Origin: Clostridia bacterium
GTDB taxonomy: Bacteria; Bacillota; Clostridia; Lachnospirales; Lachnospiraceae
DNA length: 64,000 nucleotides
Direction of reading: 5' to 3'
Assembly: GCA_910574835.1 (NCBI GenBank)
Contig: CAJTDE010000020.1
Location: 16,633-80,632 of the forward strand
Shown piece after piece: positions 42,443 to 50,940 of the stretch. Within the stretch, counting starts at the first letter, position 1, and each line of letters begins with the position of its first letter. The notes beneath the pieces were generated by a model, which saw only the letters and a list, made by a program, of their open reading frames with translations, had not been told where the DNA came from and searched no databases. The position numbers and the translations under genes are program-made.

Positions 42443-43748
42443 AGCTCTCCCCCCAGCGAATCGGTATATGCGCAGTTACGGTAAATCCCTGGCGCTGCCC
42501 GTCAAAGGTCACCGTTCCACGCAGCATTTCGATTCTTTCTTTCATATGCTTTGTTCCAAATCCGCTCTTCATCTCTTTGCAGCCGATTCCGTTGTCACGG
42601 ATTGTCAGAAGCATCTCCCCTTCGATCCGTTCCAGCGTAATCCAGATCTCCTTTGCCTTCCCGTGGCGGACTGCGTTGGTAATGCTCTCCTGCACCACAC
42701 GGTAGATGGCATTTTCCTCATCCTCATCAAATTTGAGATGCTTCTCCCCGGTTTTAAAATGAATCCGGACATCGGAAACCTTGCTCATATCCGTAACCAT
42801 CTTCCGGATAGCCACCTCCAGGCTCAGACGCTCCAGGGAATCCGGCCGAAGCTCATTCACCGATCTCCGGATATCCTGGATTCCCTCCCTGCCTGCCTTT
42901 GAAAGCAGAGCCAGCTGCTTTCTTGTCTGCTCCGGCGATACGTCAATCAAAGCCAGACATGCGTCCAGCCCGGTAACAATCCCCGTAAGCGTATGTCCCA
43001 AGGTGTCGTGAATCTCCCTGGCCAGGCGGTTTCTCTCCTTTGTCTGCGCCATGTGCTCCGTCACATCCGCATACTCCTGAAGCTGCTCATTGGCTGTCTG
43101 CAGCTCATGGTAAAGCCGGTTGACCTCTTCGATGGTACCGCGCTGGACATTGATCACATAGACACAGTAGACAATAAACAAAATAATATTCAGAGACAGC
43201 AGTATATTGTAAATGCTGAAAAGATACTGCTGCGTATTGTAAGAATAGTACTGAATATAATCTGAAATATTGTAAAGCCGCATATAGATAGACAGCAGCT
43301 CATAATCCGCCACCAGATAGCCCGCAATTGCCATTGCTACAAAGGCCAGCTTCATCTTGCCGTCCTTTACATAGGCAATCACGCTGGCAAAGACTAGAAG
43401 CAGCAGCCCCTTGTAGTTAAAGTCCAGCAGATAAATCACAACGCTGCACGCGAGCATATCCAGAATCAATGTCGCCACATTCCATTTGTTCGGGATCTCC
43501 CTCCAGAGATGACGTACCAGAAAGGTCAGTATGAGAACTCCCATAAAGCCCATGCAGATAATCATATCATTTTGGGGATTTTCCGGAAAAGAATCTATCG
43601 CATTTAAAAACTCCCGGGCATCATAATTGCCGATAATTTTTCTGGTTGTCACATAGATAAGCACACAGATAGCCACAACACAAAAAACATTTAAAATCAG
43701 CATGGCTCCCTGAAGCAGTGTTACAAAGCGTTCTTTACTGTCACTCAT
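42435..43748 (-). CDS. Histidine kinase of the NarX/DesK (HisKA_3) type
   Basis: 437 residues. Five or six membrane segments lie in about residues 10-200 with only short outside loops, then a coiled coil (VNRLYHELQTANEQLQEYAD). The HisKA_3 box is REIHDTLGHTLTGI, and ATPase boxes are ESITNAVRHGKA, IRDNGIGCKE and SGFGTKHM. It has no obvious external ligand domain, so sensing may run through the binding proteins of the operon. The ATG at 43748 follows GGAATAATAATT, a degenerate ribosome binding site inside a diverged family-2 repeat. Confidence 0.93.
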   Translation of the reverse strand: MSDSKERFVTLLQGAMLILNVFCVVAICVLIYVTTRKIIGNYDAREFLNAIDSFPENPQNDMIICMGFMGVLILTFLVRHLWREIPNKWNVATLILDMLACSVVIYLLDFNYKGLLLLVFASVIAYVKDGKMKLAFVAMAIAGYLVADYELLSIYMRLYNISDYIQYYSYNTQQYLFSIYNILLSLNIILFIVYCVYVINVQRGTIEEVNRLYHELQTANEQLQEYADVTEHMAQTKERNRLAREIHDTLGHTLTGIVTGLDACLALIDVSPEQTRKQLALLSKAGREGIQDIRRSVNELRPDSLERLSLEVAIRKMVTDMSKVSDVRIHFKTGEKHLKFDEDEENAIYRVVQESITNAVRHGKAKEIWITLERIEGEMLLTIRDNGIGCKEMKSGFGTKHMKERIEMLRGTVTFDGQRQGFTVTAHIPIRWGESYD

Positions 43749-43840
43749 AATTATTATTCCGGTTCCGCAAGCCCCCGACCGCACATCTCTCCAAGAAGAA
43801 TTTCCGGCCGCATAATACATGCGTCCGTAAATCCTTCTAT
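43749..43840 (-). repeat. Diverged family-2 repeat before the kinase gene
   Basis: On the minus strand GGATTTACGGACGCAT, then CGGCCGGAAATT and finally GCGGAACCGGAATAAT match the order of the family-2 copies at 3593 and 29984 with many substitutions. The usual AGGAGG end is lost. Confidence 0.5.
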
Positions 43841-43862
43841 GTGCTGTCCGGGCCTTGCTGTT

Positions 43863-44819
43863 TTATTGCCAGCCGTTAATTTCATAGGCGTTTAGGTTTT
43901 CTCTGGTAATCATGTAAGGCTCAATGCTGATGTAGGGTTCGATTTCCGCCCCATTCAGATAATCATAAGCCTTCTTTACCGCTACCTCTCCAATGGTCTT
44001 GGGACTCTGAGCGCTGGTTCCCGACACGGCTCCAAGCTCTAACATGGCCTTAAAATCCGGTGAGCCGTCAATCCCGTAGATCAAAACCCCCTCCTCCCTG
44101 TGATACTGCTGCAGGGCTGCCAGGGCTCCCAGGGCGCTTGGATCGTTTCCTCCCAGAACGACATTAAACTCCATATCCTTTTTGAGAAATTCCCCTATCA
44201 CATCCGCCGACACCTCAAATTCTCCCGCTCCTGCCTGGGTGTACACCACCTGGTAGCTGTCATTTCCCTCAATGGTATCCAGAAAGCCCCGGACGCGGTT
44301 TGTAATTGAGGTCTGTATGGGATTGTCTATGATCACAATCCGCGCGCTGTCCACTCTCTTCATCATGTCCTCTGCGCAGAGAACGCCGGCCCGATAGTTG
44401 TCTGTCTCAATGACAGTAACCACATATTCCCTGTCCTTTACGACAGTATCCACGTTAATCACCACAACGCCGGCCTCCCGGCATGCCTCCAGGGCGGGCT
44501 CCACCTTCTCCCAATCCACCGGATTTAAAAAGAGCACTTCGATCCCTTCCTCAATCATCTCCATGATCTGGGCATTCTGCCTTTCCTGATCCTGGTTTGG
44601 GTCTCTGGAAATGAGAATATCCCCGTTTCCGGAGACGCCTTCCTCTATGGCTTCATGGAGCACGTCAAAGTACGGATTGTTCCTGGTCATATAGGTGGCG
44701 CCGAAAACCCGGGGAATATGCTCCTCTTTATTGTCTCGCATCATCCCGCAGCCTGTCAAGATGCAAAAACCAACCAGAAATCCAATTGCTAAAGTACTTT
44801 TTTTCATCTTCTTCTCCAT
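43863..44819 (-). CDS. Sugar-binding lipoprotein, RbsB type (second binding protein)
   Basis: 318 residues. Lipoprotein signal with lipobox LTGC (about residue 21-24). The Peripla_BP_4 fold has FGATYMTRNNPYFDVLHE, then VLFLNPVDWEKVEPAL, NVDTVVKDREYVVTVIETDN and VVLGGNDPSALGALAALQ. It resembles the product of 47504-48529 along its length but sits between the permease and kinase genes. The ATG at 44819 follows AAGGAGG. It may present ligand to the kinase while the other binding protein feeds the transporter; this is inference. Confidence 0.92.
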   Translation of the reverse strand: MEKKMKKSTLAIGFLVGFCILTGCGMMRDNKEEHIPRVFGATYMTRNNPYFDVLHEAIEEGVSGNGDILISRDPNQDQERQNAQIMEMIEEGIEVLFLNPVDWEKVEPALEACREAGVVVINVDTVVKDREYVVTVIETDNYRAGVLCAEDMMKRVDSARIVIIDNPIQTSITNRVRGFLDTIEGNDSYQVVYTQAGAGEFEVSADVIGEFLKKDMEFNVVLGGNDPSALGALAALQQYHREEGVLIYGIDGSPDFKAMLELGAVSGTSAQSPKTIGEVAVKKAYDYLNGAEIEPYISIEPYMITRENLNAYEINGWQ

Positions 44820-44876
44820 TACAAAAGCCTCCTTGGCCGGAAGGCCGCAGAGACTTTTGGTATAAATCGGTACTTT

Positions 44877-45848
44877 TTATCTTCCTGCCTTTTTATTCCG
44901 GATGAAGTCCACATATACCGCAAGAAGGATAACCAAGCCCTTAACGATATACTGCCAGTTGGAGTCTACTCCTAACAGGTTCAGGCCGTTGTTCAGTACG
45001 CCGATGATCAGAACGCCGATCAAAGTGCCGCCGAGACGCCCGGAACCGCCGCTCATGGAAGTACCACCTACCACTACCGCCGCAATGGCATCCATCTCTG
45101 CGCCGTCTCCTGCCGTGGGCTGGCCGGAATACAGACGGGAAGCAACCACCAGGCCTGCAATACCGGACATAATGCCCGTGTAGGTGTAAACAATAAATTT
45201 TACCTTCTGCACATTGATACCGGAAAATTTTGCCGCCTGTGCGTTGCCGCCCACCGCATAGATATGTCGTCCCAGCTGTGTCCGATTAATCATAAACGCC
45301 GCGATGATAAATACAATAATCATCAAAATGACAGGCGTCGGCACCGGGCCAACATAGCCGGCTCCCGGAAACTTGAATGTATCTGTCATACAGCGGATGG
45401 GAGAGCCTCCGGTAAGCACCAGGGCGATTCCTTTGGTAATGTTCATAGATGCCAGGGTCACAATAAAAGGCGGAATATCCGTCTTGCAGATGACAAAGCC
45501 GTTGAACATACCTACAAGCGCTCCCACGCCGATAGCCGCAAGAAATCCCACAATCTCGGGAAGGCCGAAATTGATCACGCAGCCTGCCGCCACAACGCCG
45601 GAAAGTGCAATCACAGAACCAACCGAAAGTTCAATGCCTCCTAAGATAATGACCATAGTCATACCAGTGGCTAAAAATAAATTGGATGCGTTCTGACGAA
45701 GAATATTGAACACATTCTTCGGCGTCAGAAATGTAGCCCTTGTGGTGGGGAACACAACCAAAAAGATACACATTACCAACAATGCAATTATAATACCAAT
45801 ATTATCCTTGAAATATCTGACAATTCCATTCTTTAATCTGGCTGCCAT
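44877..45848 (-). CDS. Sugar ABC transporter permease, RbsC type
   Basis: 323 residues with about eight to ten membrane segments. Family landmarks are GMTMVIILGGIELSVGSVIAL, GFVICKTDIPPFIVTLASM, YAVGGNAQAAKFSGINVQKVK near the cytoplasmic loop, and VVGGTSMSGGSGRLGGTLIG. Partner of the ATPase encoded upstream (24 bases apart). Substrate probably a hexose or pentose. Confidence 0.95.
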   Translation of the reverse strand: MAARLKNGIVRYFKDNIGIIIALLVMCIFLVVFPTTRATFLTPKNVFNILRQNASNLFLATGMTMVIILGGIELSVGSVIALSGVVAAGCVINFGLPEIVGFLAAIGVGALVGMFNGFVICKTDIPPFIVTLASMNITKGIALVLTGGSPIRCMTDTFKFPGAGYVGPVPTPVILMIIVFIIAAFMINRTQLGRHIYAVGGNAQAAKFSGINVQKVKFIVYTYTGIMSGIAGLVVASRLYSGQPTAGDGAEMDAIAAVVVGGTSMSGGSGRLGGTLIGVLIIGVLNNGLNLLGVDSNWQYIVKGLVILLAVYVDFIRNKKAGR

Positions 45849-45872
45849 AGCTTCTCCTCCTTCACTTCGCTC

Positions 45873-47357
45873 TTACTTTGCCGCAAGCTGCATGATCTTT
45901 TCCTGAGTAACGTCCGCATGATCCAGGCATCCGGTAACACGGCCCTCATTCATAACATAAATCCGGTCGCTCATATTGATAATTTCCGGCAGCTCGGATG
46001 AAATCATAATGATAGACATTCCCTGTTTTACCAGTTCGTTCATAATCCCGTAAATTTCCGCCTTTGCGCCTACATCCACGCCGCGGGTAGGCTCATCCAG
46101 GATTAAAATTTTGGGAGCTGTGGCAAGCCAGCGTCCGATCATAACCTTCTGCTGATTTCCGCCGGAGAGATTGCCGATAATCTGCTCCTGGCTCGGTGTC
46201 TTTGTTCCCATCATATCAATGTATTTCTGAGTGATCTCTTCCTCCTTTTTCACATTCACCCTCAGATTTTTGATAAATTGGGAAAGAACCTCAATGGTGG
46301 AATTAAAGCGCACGCTCTGCACCTTGTAGAGTCCTTCCTCCTTCCGGCTCTCGGGAACCAGAGCGATTCCGTATTTTAACGCGTCTATGGGAGATTTAAT
46401 CTGCACCTTCCGGCCCTCCACAAAGACCTCGCCGGACATATGGTCTGCCAGCCCGAATACTGCCTTCATGGTCTCGCTTCTTCCCGCACCCACCAATCCT
46501 GCAAAGCCGATAATCTCTCCCCTTCGAAGTTCAAAGGTGGCATCCTTTGCCATCTTATTATCTGAAATGTGCTCACACTTAAGCACTACCTCCCCCGGCT
46601 CCAGATAATCCCGTGTATAATAATTGGTCAGCTCCCGCCCAACCATCATGGCAATGAGTTCATCCTTTGTCGTCTCCTTCACCACCTTGGTTCCGACGGT
46701 CTCCCCGTCACGCATGACAGTTACCCGATCACAAATCTCTTCCAGTTCACTCATTTTATGAGAAATATAGATAATGCCCACGCCTTTTTTCGTAAGGGCA
46801 CGCATAGTCTCAAACAGGAAGCCCACTTCCTTGTCCGAGATGGATGAGGTCGGCTCATCCATAACCAAAATTTTAGAATTAAAGGAGATTGCCTTTACAA
46901 TCTCAACCATCTGCTGCTGCGCAATGGTCAGATGTTCCACCAGCGTATCCGCATTGATGTTCATCTCATACGTATCCATAAGCTTCTGTGCTTCCTCTGT
47001 CATCTGCTTACGGTTAATATTCATTTTGCTTCCCGGCTCGCGGCCCAGAAAAATATTCTCGGCAACGGTCATATAGGGAACCAGAACCAATTCCTGGTGC
47101 ACTATGGAAATGCCCGCCTCCCGTGCCGCCACAACACCGTTGATGGCCGCCTTTTGGCCGTCTATGTAGATCTCTCCCTCTTCTGCATGGTAAATACCAC
47201 CCAGTACTTTAATCAGAGTGGATTTACCGGCGCCGTTCTCCCCCAGAAGCGCATGTACTTCTCCGGCCTTTAACTGCAGACCTACATTCTGAAGGGCCTT
47301 GACACCGGGGAAGGATTTATGGATTCCTTTCATTTCAAGTAAATACTGTTCACTCAC
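45873..47357 (-). CDS. Sugar ABC transporter ATP-binding protein, RbsA/MglA type
   Basis: 494 residues with two ATPase halves. The first has GENGAGKSTLIKVLGG and LTIAQQQMVEIVKAI with LVMDEPTSSI. The second has a degenerate Walker A (GLVGAGRSETMKAVFG), LSGGNQQKVMIGRWLA and LILDEPTRGVDVG. This twin layout is that of galactose/ribose importers. The start is GTG at 47357 (MSEQYLLEMKGIHKSF) behind AGGTGG; the longer reading has no good ribosome binding site. Confidence 0.95.
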   Translation of the reverse strand: MSEQYLLEMKGIHKSFPGVKALQNVGLQLKAGEVHALLGENGAGKSTLIKVLGGIYHAEEGEIYIDGQKAAINGVVAAREAGISIVHQELVLVPYMTVAENIFLGREPGSKMNINRKQMTEEAQKLMDTYEMNINADTLVEHLTIAQQQMVEIVKAISFNSKILVMDEPTSSISDKEVGFLFETMRALTKKGVGIIYISHKMSELEEICDRVTVMRDGETVGTKVVKETTKDELIAMMVGRELTNYYTRDYLEPGEVVLKCEHISDNKMAKDATFELRRGEIIGFAGLVGAGRSETMKAVFGLADHMSGEVFVEGRKVQIKSPIDALKYGIALVPESRKEEGLYKVQSVRFNSTIEVLSQFIKNLRVNVKKEEEITQKYIDMMGTKTPSQEQIIGNLSGGNQQKVMIGRWLATAPKILILDEPTRGVDVGAKAEIYGIMNELVKQGMSIIMISSELPEIINMSDRIYVMNEGRVTGCLDHADVTQEKIMQLAAK

Positions 47358-47411
47358 GCATCGCCACCACCTGTCTTTTAAAACTATCACATCGGAAATA
47401 GAATACTTGGC

Positions 47412-47449
47412 AAGAGGGCTTTGCTCCGTCTATGGACCAAAGCCCTCTT
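47412..47449 (-). terminator. Intercistronic hairpin after the first binding-protein gene
   Basis: AAGAGGGCTTTG and its complement form a perfect 12-bp stem with a 14-base loop. On the minus strand only TTGCC follows, so it is a weak terminator. Such hairpins often let the binding protein be made in excess over the transporter. Confidence 0.7.
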
Positions 47450-47503
47450 TTTTCCTGTTTTATCAGTCACTCAATTTCTTATCAGCGTTTTACCGCCTTC
47501 TTC

Positions 47504-48529
47504 TTACTGCCATCCGTCCAGACCGTAGTCGCCTACATTGTCAGAGGTGATAAGGAAAGTCTCAATGGGGATAAAGGCTTCTACTTCCTTGCCGTCCAGC
47601 CACTCGTATGCGGTCTCGGCAATGGTCTTGCCGATGGTGATGGGAGACTGTGCTCCCGTACCTTCCAGTATGGTGTCCTCAAGAAGCTTCTTCACGTCAG
47701 GAGAACCGTCCACACCGTAGATAAGCGGGGTTACGCCGGCTGCGTCTGCCGCTGCGTATGCACCGAGAGCCGTGGGATCGTTGCCGCCGAAGATAGCTAC
47801 TACATCAGGATGAGCGGTCAGAAGGTCAGTTGCCTTCTCATTTGCCACCTGCTGATTTCCCTGGGCATCCTGCTGTCCTACTATATTGAAGGTTACGCCG
47901 GAATCCTCGATAGCCTTCAAAAAGCCGTCGGTTCTGTCAGTTACGGACTGCATGGTCGGAGAGTCAAGCACCAGAATGTCACCGCCCTCGGGAACCTTCT
48001 TTGCCAGATCCTCGCCGCATACATAACCTGCATTGTAGTTGTCGGAGCCTGCATAGGATACCAGATAGCTCATATCGCCAACCTGGGTGTCAAAGCCGAA
48101 CATCGGAATGTCTGCTTCCTTCAGTGCATCCAGCGCCGGAATAATGCCGTCCGCATCTACCGGATTTACAAACATAATCTCAACGCCTCTGGAAATCAAG
48201 TCCTCAATCTGATCGATCTGAGTGTTGGAATCATTGCCCGGGTCTACCGTAAGCAGTGTATCGCCGTTAGCCTCTACTACCTCGCGGATAGCTCCCTCAA
48301 GCGCTACGAAGAAGGGATTTGTTCCGTCCATACAGGTGTAGCCGAATACGCGTCCGCCGCTCTTTGCAGGCGCCTCCGCATCGTCTCCCCCATCCTCTGC
48401 CGGCGTTTCTGCCGGAGCTTCCTCTGCAGGCGCCTCCGCCGGAGCTTCTGCCGGCTTGCTTCCACATCCTGCTACCGCTGCTGCAAGCATTGCGGTACAC
48501 AACAGTGCGCTAAGAATTTTTTTCTTCAT
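47504..48529 (-). CDS. Sugar-binding lipoprotein of the ABC transporter
   Basis: 341 residues. Lipobox VAGC near residue 20 is followed by an Ala/Pro/Glu linker (AEAPAEEAPAETPAED). The Peripla_BP_4 core has FGYTCMDGTNPFFVALEG, then MFVNPVDADGIIPAL, FGFDTQVGD and AIFGGNDPTALGAYA. The ATG at 48529 follows GGGAGG. It is the first gene of the operon and the probable high-level binding subunit. Confidence 0.95.
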   Translation of the reverse strand: MKKKILSALLCTAMLAAAVAGCGSKPAEAPAEAPAEEAPAETPAEDGGDDAEAPAKSGGRVFGYTCMDGTNPFFVALEGAIREVVEANGDTLLTVDPGNDSNTQIDQIEDLISRGVEIMFVNPVDADGIIPALDALKEADIPMFGFDTQVGDMSYLVSYAGSDNYNAGYVCGEDLAKKVPEGGDILVLDSPTMQSVTDRTDGFLKAIEDSGVTFNIVGQQDAQGNQQVANEKATDLLTAHPDVVAIFGGNDPTALGAYAAADAAGVTPLIYGVDGSPDVKKLLEDTILEGTGAQSPITIGKTIAETAYEWLDGKEVEAFIPIETFLITSDNVGDYGLDGWQ

Positions 48530-48625
48530 TTTAAAATCCTCCCTTGAAAATTTTTTCTTTGTTACAGTAATTATCATAAAAAATTTTCGGTTTCCGCGCA
48601 CCTGTATTTTGTAATAAATTCTCTA

Positions 48626-48637
48626 TGACATTTGTCA
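48626..48637. promoter_or_regulatory. TGACA-TT-TGTCA palindrome upstream of the sugar operon
   Basis: A perfect 12-bp palindrome about 100 bases before the first binding-protein start. It could be the site for the operon's response regulator. The 240-base gap shows no gene. Confidence 0.35.
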
Positions 48638-48666
48638 CTTTTTAACGGCGGATGTTCCGCAAAAGC

Positions 48667-48700
48667 CAAAGACCCCATAGCCGCTGCCGTGGAGTCTTTG
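48667..48700 (-). terminator. Terminator of the DUF4349 gene
   Basis: CAAAGACTCC pairs with GGGGTCTTTG (one mismatch) on the minus strand, 70 bases past the stop, followed by GCTTTTGC. Confidence 0.6.
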
Positions 48701-48769
48701 ACTTTACATTCCGTTCACCCGGCCGCAGCAGAATCTTTTTGCGCGGCGGAACGGTTTTTGTCTCTTCTC

Positions 48770-49822
48770 TTACTCTAAATCTTTCTCCTGTTCCTGACTC
48801 TTCCCTTCTTCCCCGGACTGTATTTTTTCCATTTCTTCCTTTCTTTGCTTCCTTTTTCTTCCAAAGAAGGGCTTCTTCCATATCAGCTTTCTCACAAGCC
48901 GTACCGCAACCACAATTATAACGGCCCATATAATAAGATAGGGCAGAGAACTGATAAACCAGATGGCAAAGTTGCGAAGATCCCGGCCGATGTCATAGAA
49001 ATTGTCGGACAGGCGGATTCTGATTTCCTGGAAGAAGGTCAGCTCTTCCACCACCGGAGCCACACGCTCTACCTCGCGGATGTCAATGTCTACCGTACTG
49101 TAGCTTACTTGGTTGTCAAAGGTCCGAAGAGTGGAGCCGTAGGACTGAAGCTCATAGCGCACCTGGGAAAGACGGCTCTCGATGGTGAGAATATCCTCCA
49201 TAGATTCCGCCTTTTCCAAAAGCTCCAGAAGGCGCGTCTGCTCGGTTTCCAATGCCTTTTTATGGCTTTCCACATCCACATACCGCAGGGTGATGTCCTC
49301 AACGGACTCGCTTTTATTCGTTACGTTGCCAAGCTCGCTGACCACAGTTACAAAGCCGTCCAGCTTGTCAGAGGGAATCCGCAGCTTCATCCACGCGCGG
49401 CGGCTCTCATACAAGCTGTAGTAACTGCTTCCGGAAACTTCGGAGCTTTCTATGTATCCGCCCAATTCCTCTACCTTGCTTCGGATGTTTTCCAAAAGGG
49501 GATCAAATTCCTTTGTCTCCATGCTCATAGAGACGGTTTTGATCAGCTTCTGGGCAGTCGGGGCAATGCTGTCGATTCCTGCGGTGGAGGATATGCCGCC
49601 TCCGCCCTCCTCTGCTGCGTAATCATCTTCCGCCGGAGCCTCCTCTGACTTATATTCCGCAGACGTATTATCATAATATCCCGCATCATAGCTTTCTTCT
49701 GACATCGACGGTGCGGAAGCAGGCGCCGTATCCGCATACTTTGCGCCGCAGCCGCTTAAAATTAAGACGCCTGCCGCTAATAAGGCAATTCTTCTAATAT
49801 CTTTCTTTATATCCTTTCCCAT
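48770..49822 (-). CDS. DUF4349-domain lipoprotein
   Basis: 350 residues. Lipobox LSGC (about residue 25) and an acidic linker are followed by the DUF4349 domain (about 90-300). Landmarks are KTVSMSMETKEFDPLLENI, YESRRAWMKLRIPSDKLDGF, then a coiled coil (ALETEQTRLLELLEKAES) and YSTVDIDIREVER. A membrane segment (LPYLIIWAVIIVVAVRLV, about 295-313) and a highly charged tail follow. It is therefore held in the membrane twice. It is downstream of an ECF sigma and its anti-sigma, so it is likely part of an envelope-stress regulon. A family-1 repeat and ATAGGAGG lie directly before the ATG. Confidence 0.9.
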   Translation of the reverse strand: MGKDIKKDIRRIALLAAGVLILSGCGAKYADTAPASAPSMSEESYDAGYYDNTSAEYKSEEAPAEDDYAAEEGGGGISSTAGIDSIAPTAQKLIKTVSMSMETKEFDPLLENIRSKVEELGGYIESSEVSGSSYYSLYESRRAWMKLRIPSDKLDGFVTVVSELGNVTNKSESVEDITLRYVDVESHKKALETEQTRLLELLEKAESMEDILTIESRLSQVRYELQSYGSTLRTFDNQVSYSTVDIDIREVERVAPVVEELTFFQEIRIRLSDNFYDIGRDLRNFAIWFISSLPYLIIWAVIIVVAVRLVRKLIWKKPFFGRKRKQRKEEMEKIQSGEEGKSQEQEKDLE

Positions 49823-49840
49823 ATTTTTCCTCCTATTTGA

Positions 49841-49957
49841 AGTCGCTGCGCGACGGCACTAAAGGGTAAAGTCGCTTCGGCGCACCTGTGATGAGAGGAA
49901 CTTTTATTCGAAAGGGCACTCATAAAAGTTCCTCTCGTGCGCCTTTGCGACTTTACC
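49841..49957 (-). repeat. Family-1 hairpin repeat, best-paired copy
   Basis: 117 bases. The 93-nt hairpin 49865-49957 has an 11-bp outer stem (GGTAAAGTCGC/GCGACTTTACC), a 7-bp middle stem (GGCGCAC/GTGCGCC) and a 15-bp inner stem (around GAGAGGAACTTTTAT), all without mismatches. GTCGC/GCGAC at 49842-49854 makes a small extra hairpin. A 45-base flank (49958-50003, AAATGTCAAGT in the middle) is shared with the copy at 31745. The ribosome binding site of the DUF4349 gene follows within seven bases. Confidence 0.95.
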
Positions 49958-50019
49958 GGCCGGCAGAAATTATTTTTCAAAAGCACTTGACATTTCTTCG
50001 CCGGATGATTCTATCGAGT

Positions 50020-50940
50020 CTACTCCCATGTCTGTTCCAGCGCTTCCTCCAGATCCTCCTCCGGATTTTCGAAGCGGAACTGGGAGCACAGGATCAGACC
50101 GTCCAGGTAGGTGACTACCCGGTACATCTCTGCATCATAATCAAACTCATAGTTATCCGGAAAAATCTCTTCATCCTGAGCCATGCCCGGCTCAAGGCTT
50201 ACCAGACGGCGCTCTTCCTCCTCCGTAGGCTTTTCCTTCGGCGGCACAAGATACCAGGCGCCGTCAATGAGTACCTCCAGATCCATAGAGGCATAATAGT
50301 AAATCGGCCGTTCGTCCATATTTCCAATCGTTACCTTGATGCTCTCCGCATCCCGTGCAATCACAGGGCTGTTCACAAGAGTTTTCACAGTCTCCGTTTT
50401 TTCCTGAAGTCTCTGATTGTCAGCCAGGAAAATCCTGCCGCCCATATATTCCACGCTCTCGGGTGCCAAAGCCTCGCCGGAATCTCCCGCCAAAGCCTCG
50501 TCCGGTTCTTCCGCTCCTCCTGCCGCAGTATCCCGGTCCGCTCCCCCCTCCTCAGATGCAGGCGCTTCGGCTTCTGTCTCCGACGGAGCTTCCGCCGGGG
50601 CGGACATATCCGTACTGCTCTTCGAGCCGCTTTTTGATACCAGAAGCAATCCTCCCGCAAAGACTCCCGCCACTACAAAGAGCACAAGAATACAAGCCGC
50701 CACCCGGTTAAAGCTGTAAATAAATTCTTTTCGATGAATGGTCCGCCGCTCCGGACGGCCCTTGGTCTTTAAAAGCTTTTCCATGTACTCCCGAAATTCC
50801 TGGGAAAAGGTATGCATACGGGCAATCTCACACTCCGGGGGAATGAAGCTTAACTGCTCCTCCATGCAGGCATCCAGCGCTTCCTTCAAAAGCTCTTCTT
50901 TTGCGTCTAAGGCTTTGTCTTTTTTATCGCTTCCCGGCAC
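50020..50940 (-). CDS. Probable anti-sigma factor, membrane protein
   Basis: 306 residues. A cytoplasmic N-terminal region of about 80 residues (KEELLKEALDACMEEQLSF, ECEIARMHTFSQEFREYMEKLL) is followed by one membrane segment (VAACILVLFVVAGVFAGGLLLV). Then come an acidic Ala/Glu/Pro linker and an outside domain (about 190-306) without a family I can name. The layout and its coupling to an ECF sigma gene support an anti-sigma role. The start is GTG at 50940, nine bases after AGGAGG and overlapping the sigma gene by 17 bases. Confidence 0.78.
   Translation of the reverse strand: MPGSDKKDKALDAKEELLKEALDACMEEQLSFIPPECEIARMHTFSQEFREYMEKLLKTKGRPERRTIHRKEFIYSFNRVAACILVLFVVAGVFAGGLLLVSKSGSKSSTDMSAPAEAPSETEAEAPASEEGGADRDTAAGGAEEPDEALAGDSGEALAPESVEYMGGRIFLADNQRLQEKTETVKTLVNSPVIARDAESIKVTIGNMDERPIYYYASMDLEVLIDGAWYLVPPKEKPTEEEERRLVSLEPGMAQDEEIFPDNYEFDYDAEMYRVVTYLDGLILCSQFRFENPEEDLEEALEQTWE

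Noticed and set aside
47412..47449. Strong terminator ending the operon after the first binding-protein gene
   Set aside because: The T-run is on the plus-strand side. On the minus strand only two T follow, and the transporter genes continue directly, so it was called an intercistronic hairpin with weak termination.
49888..49980. Short open frames inside the family-1 repeats (for example beginning MRGTFIRKGTH)
   Set aside because: They are the repeat read in one frame, recur with each copy and have no ribosome binding site. They were treated as non-coding.
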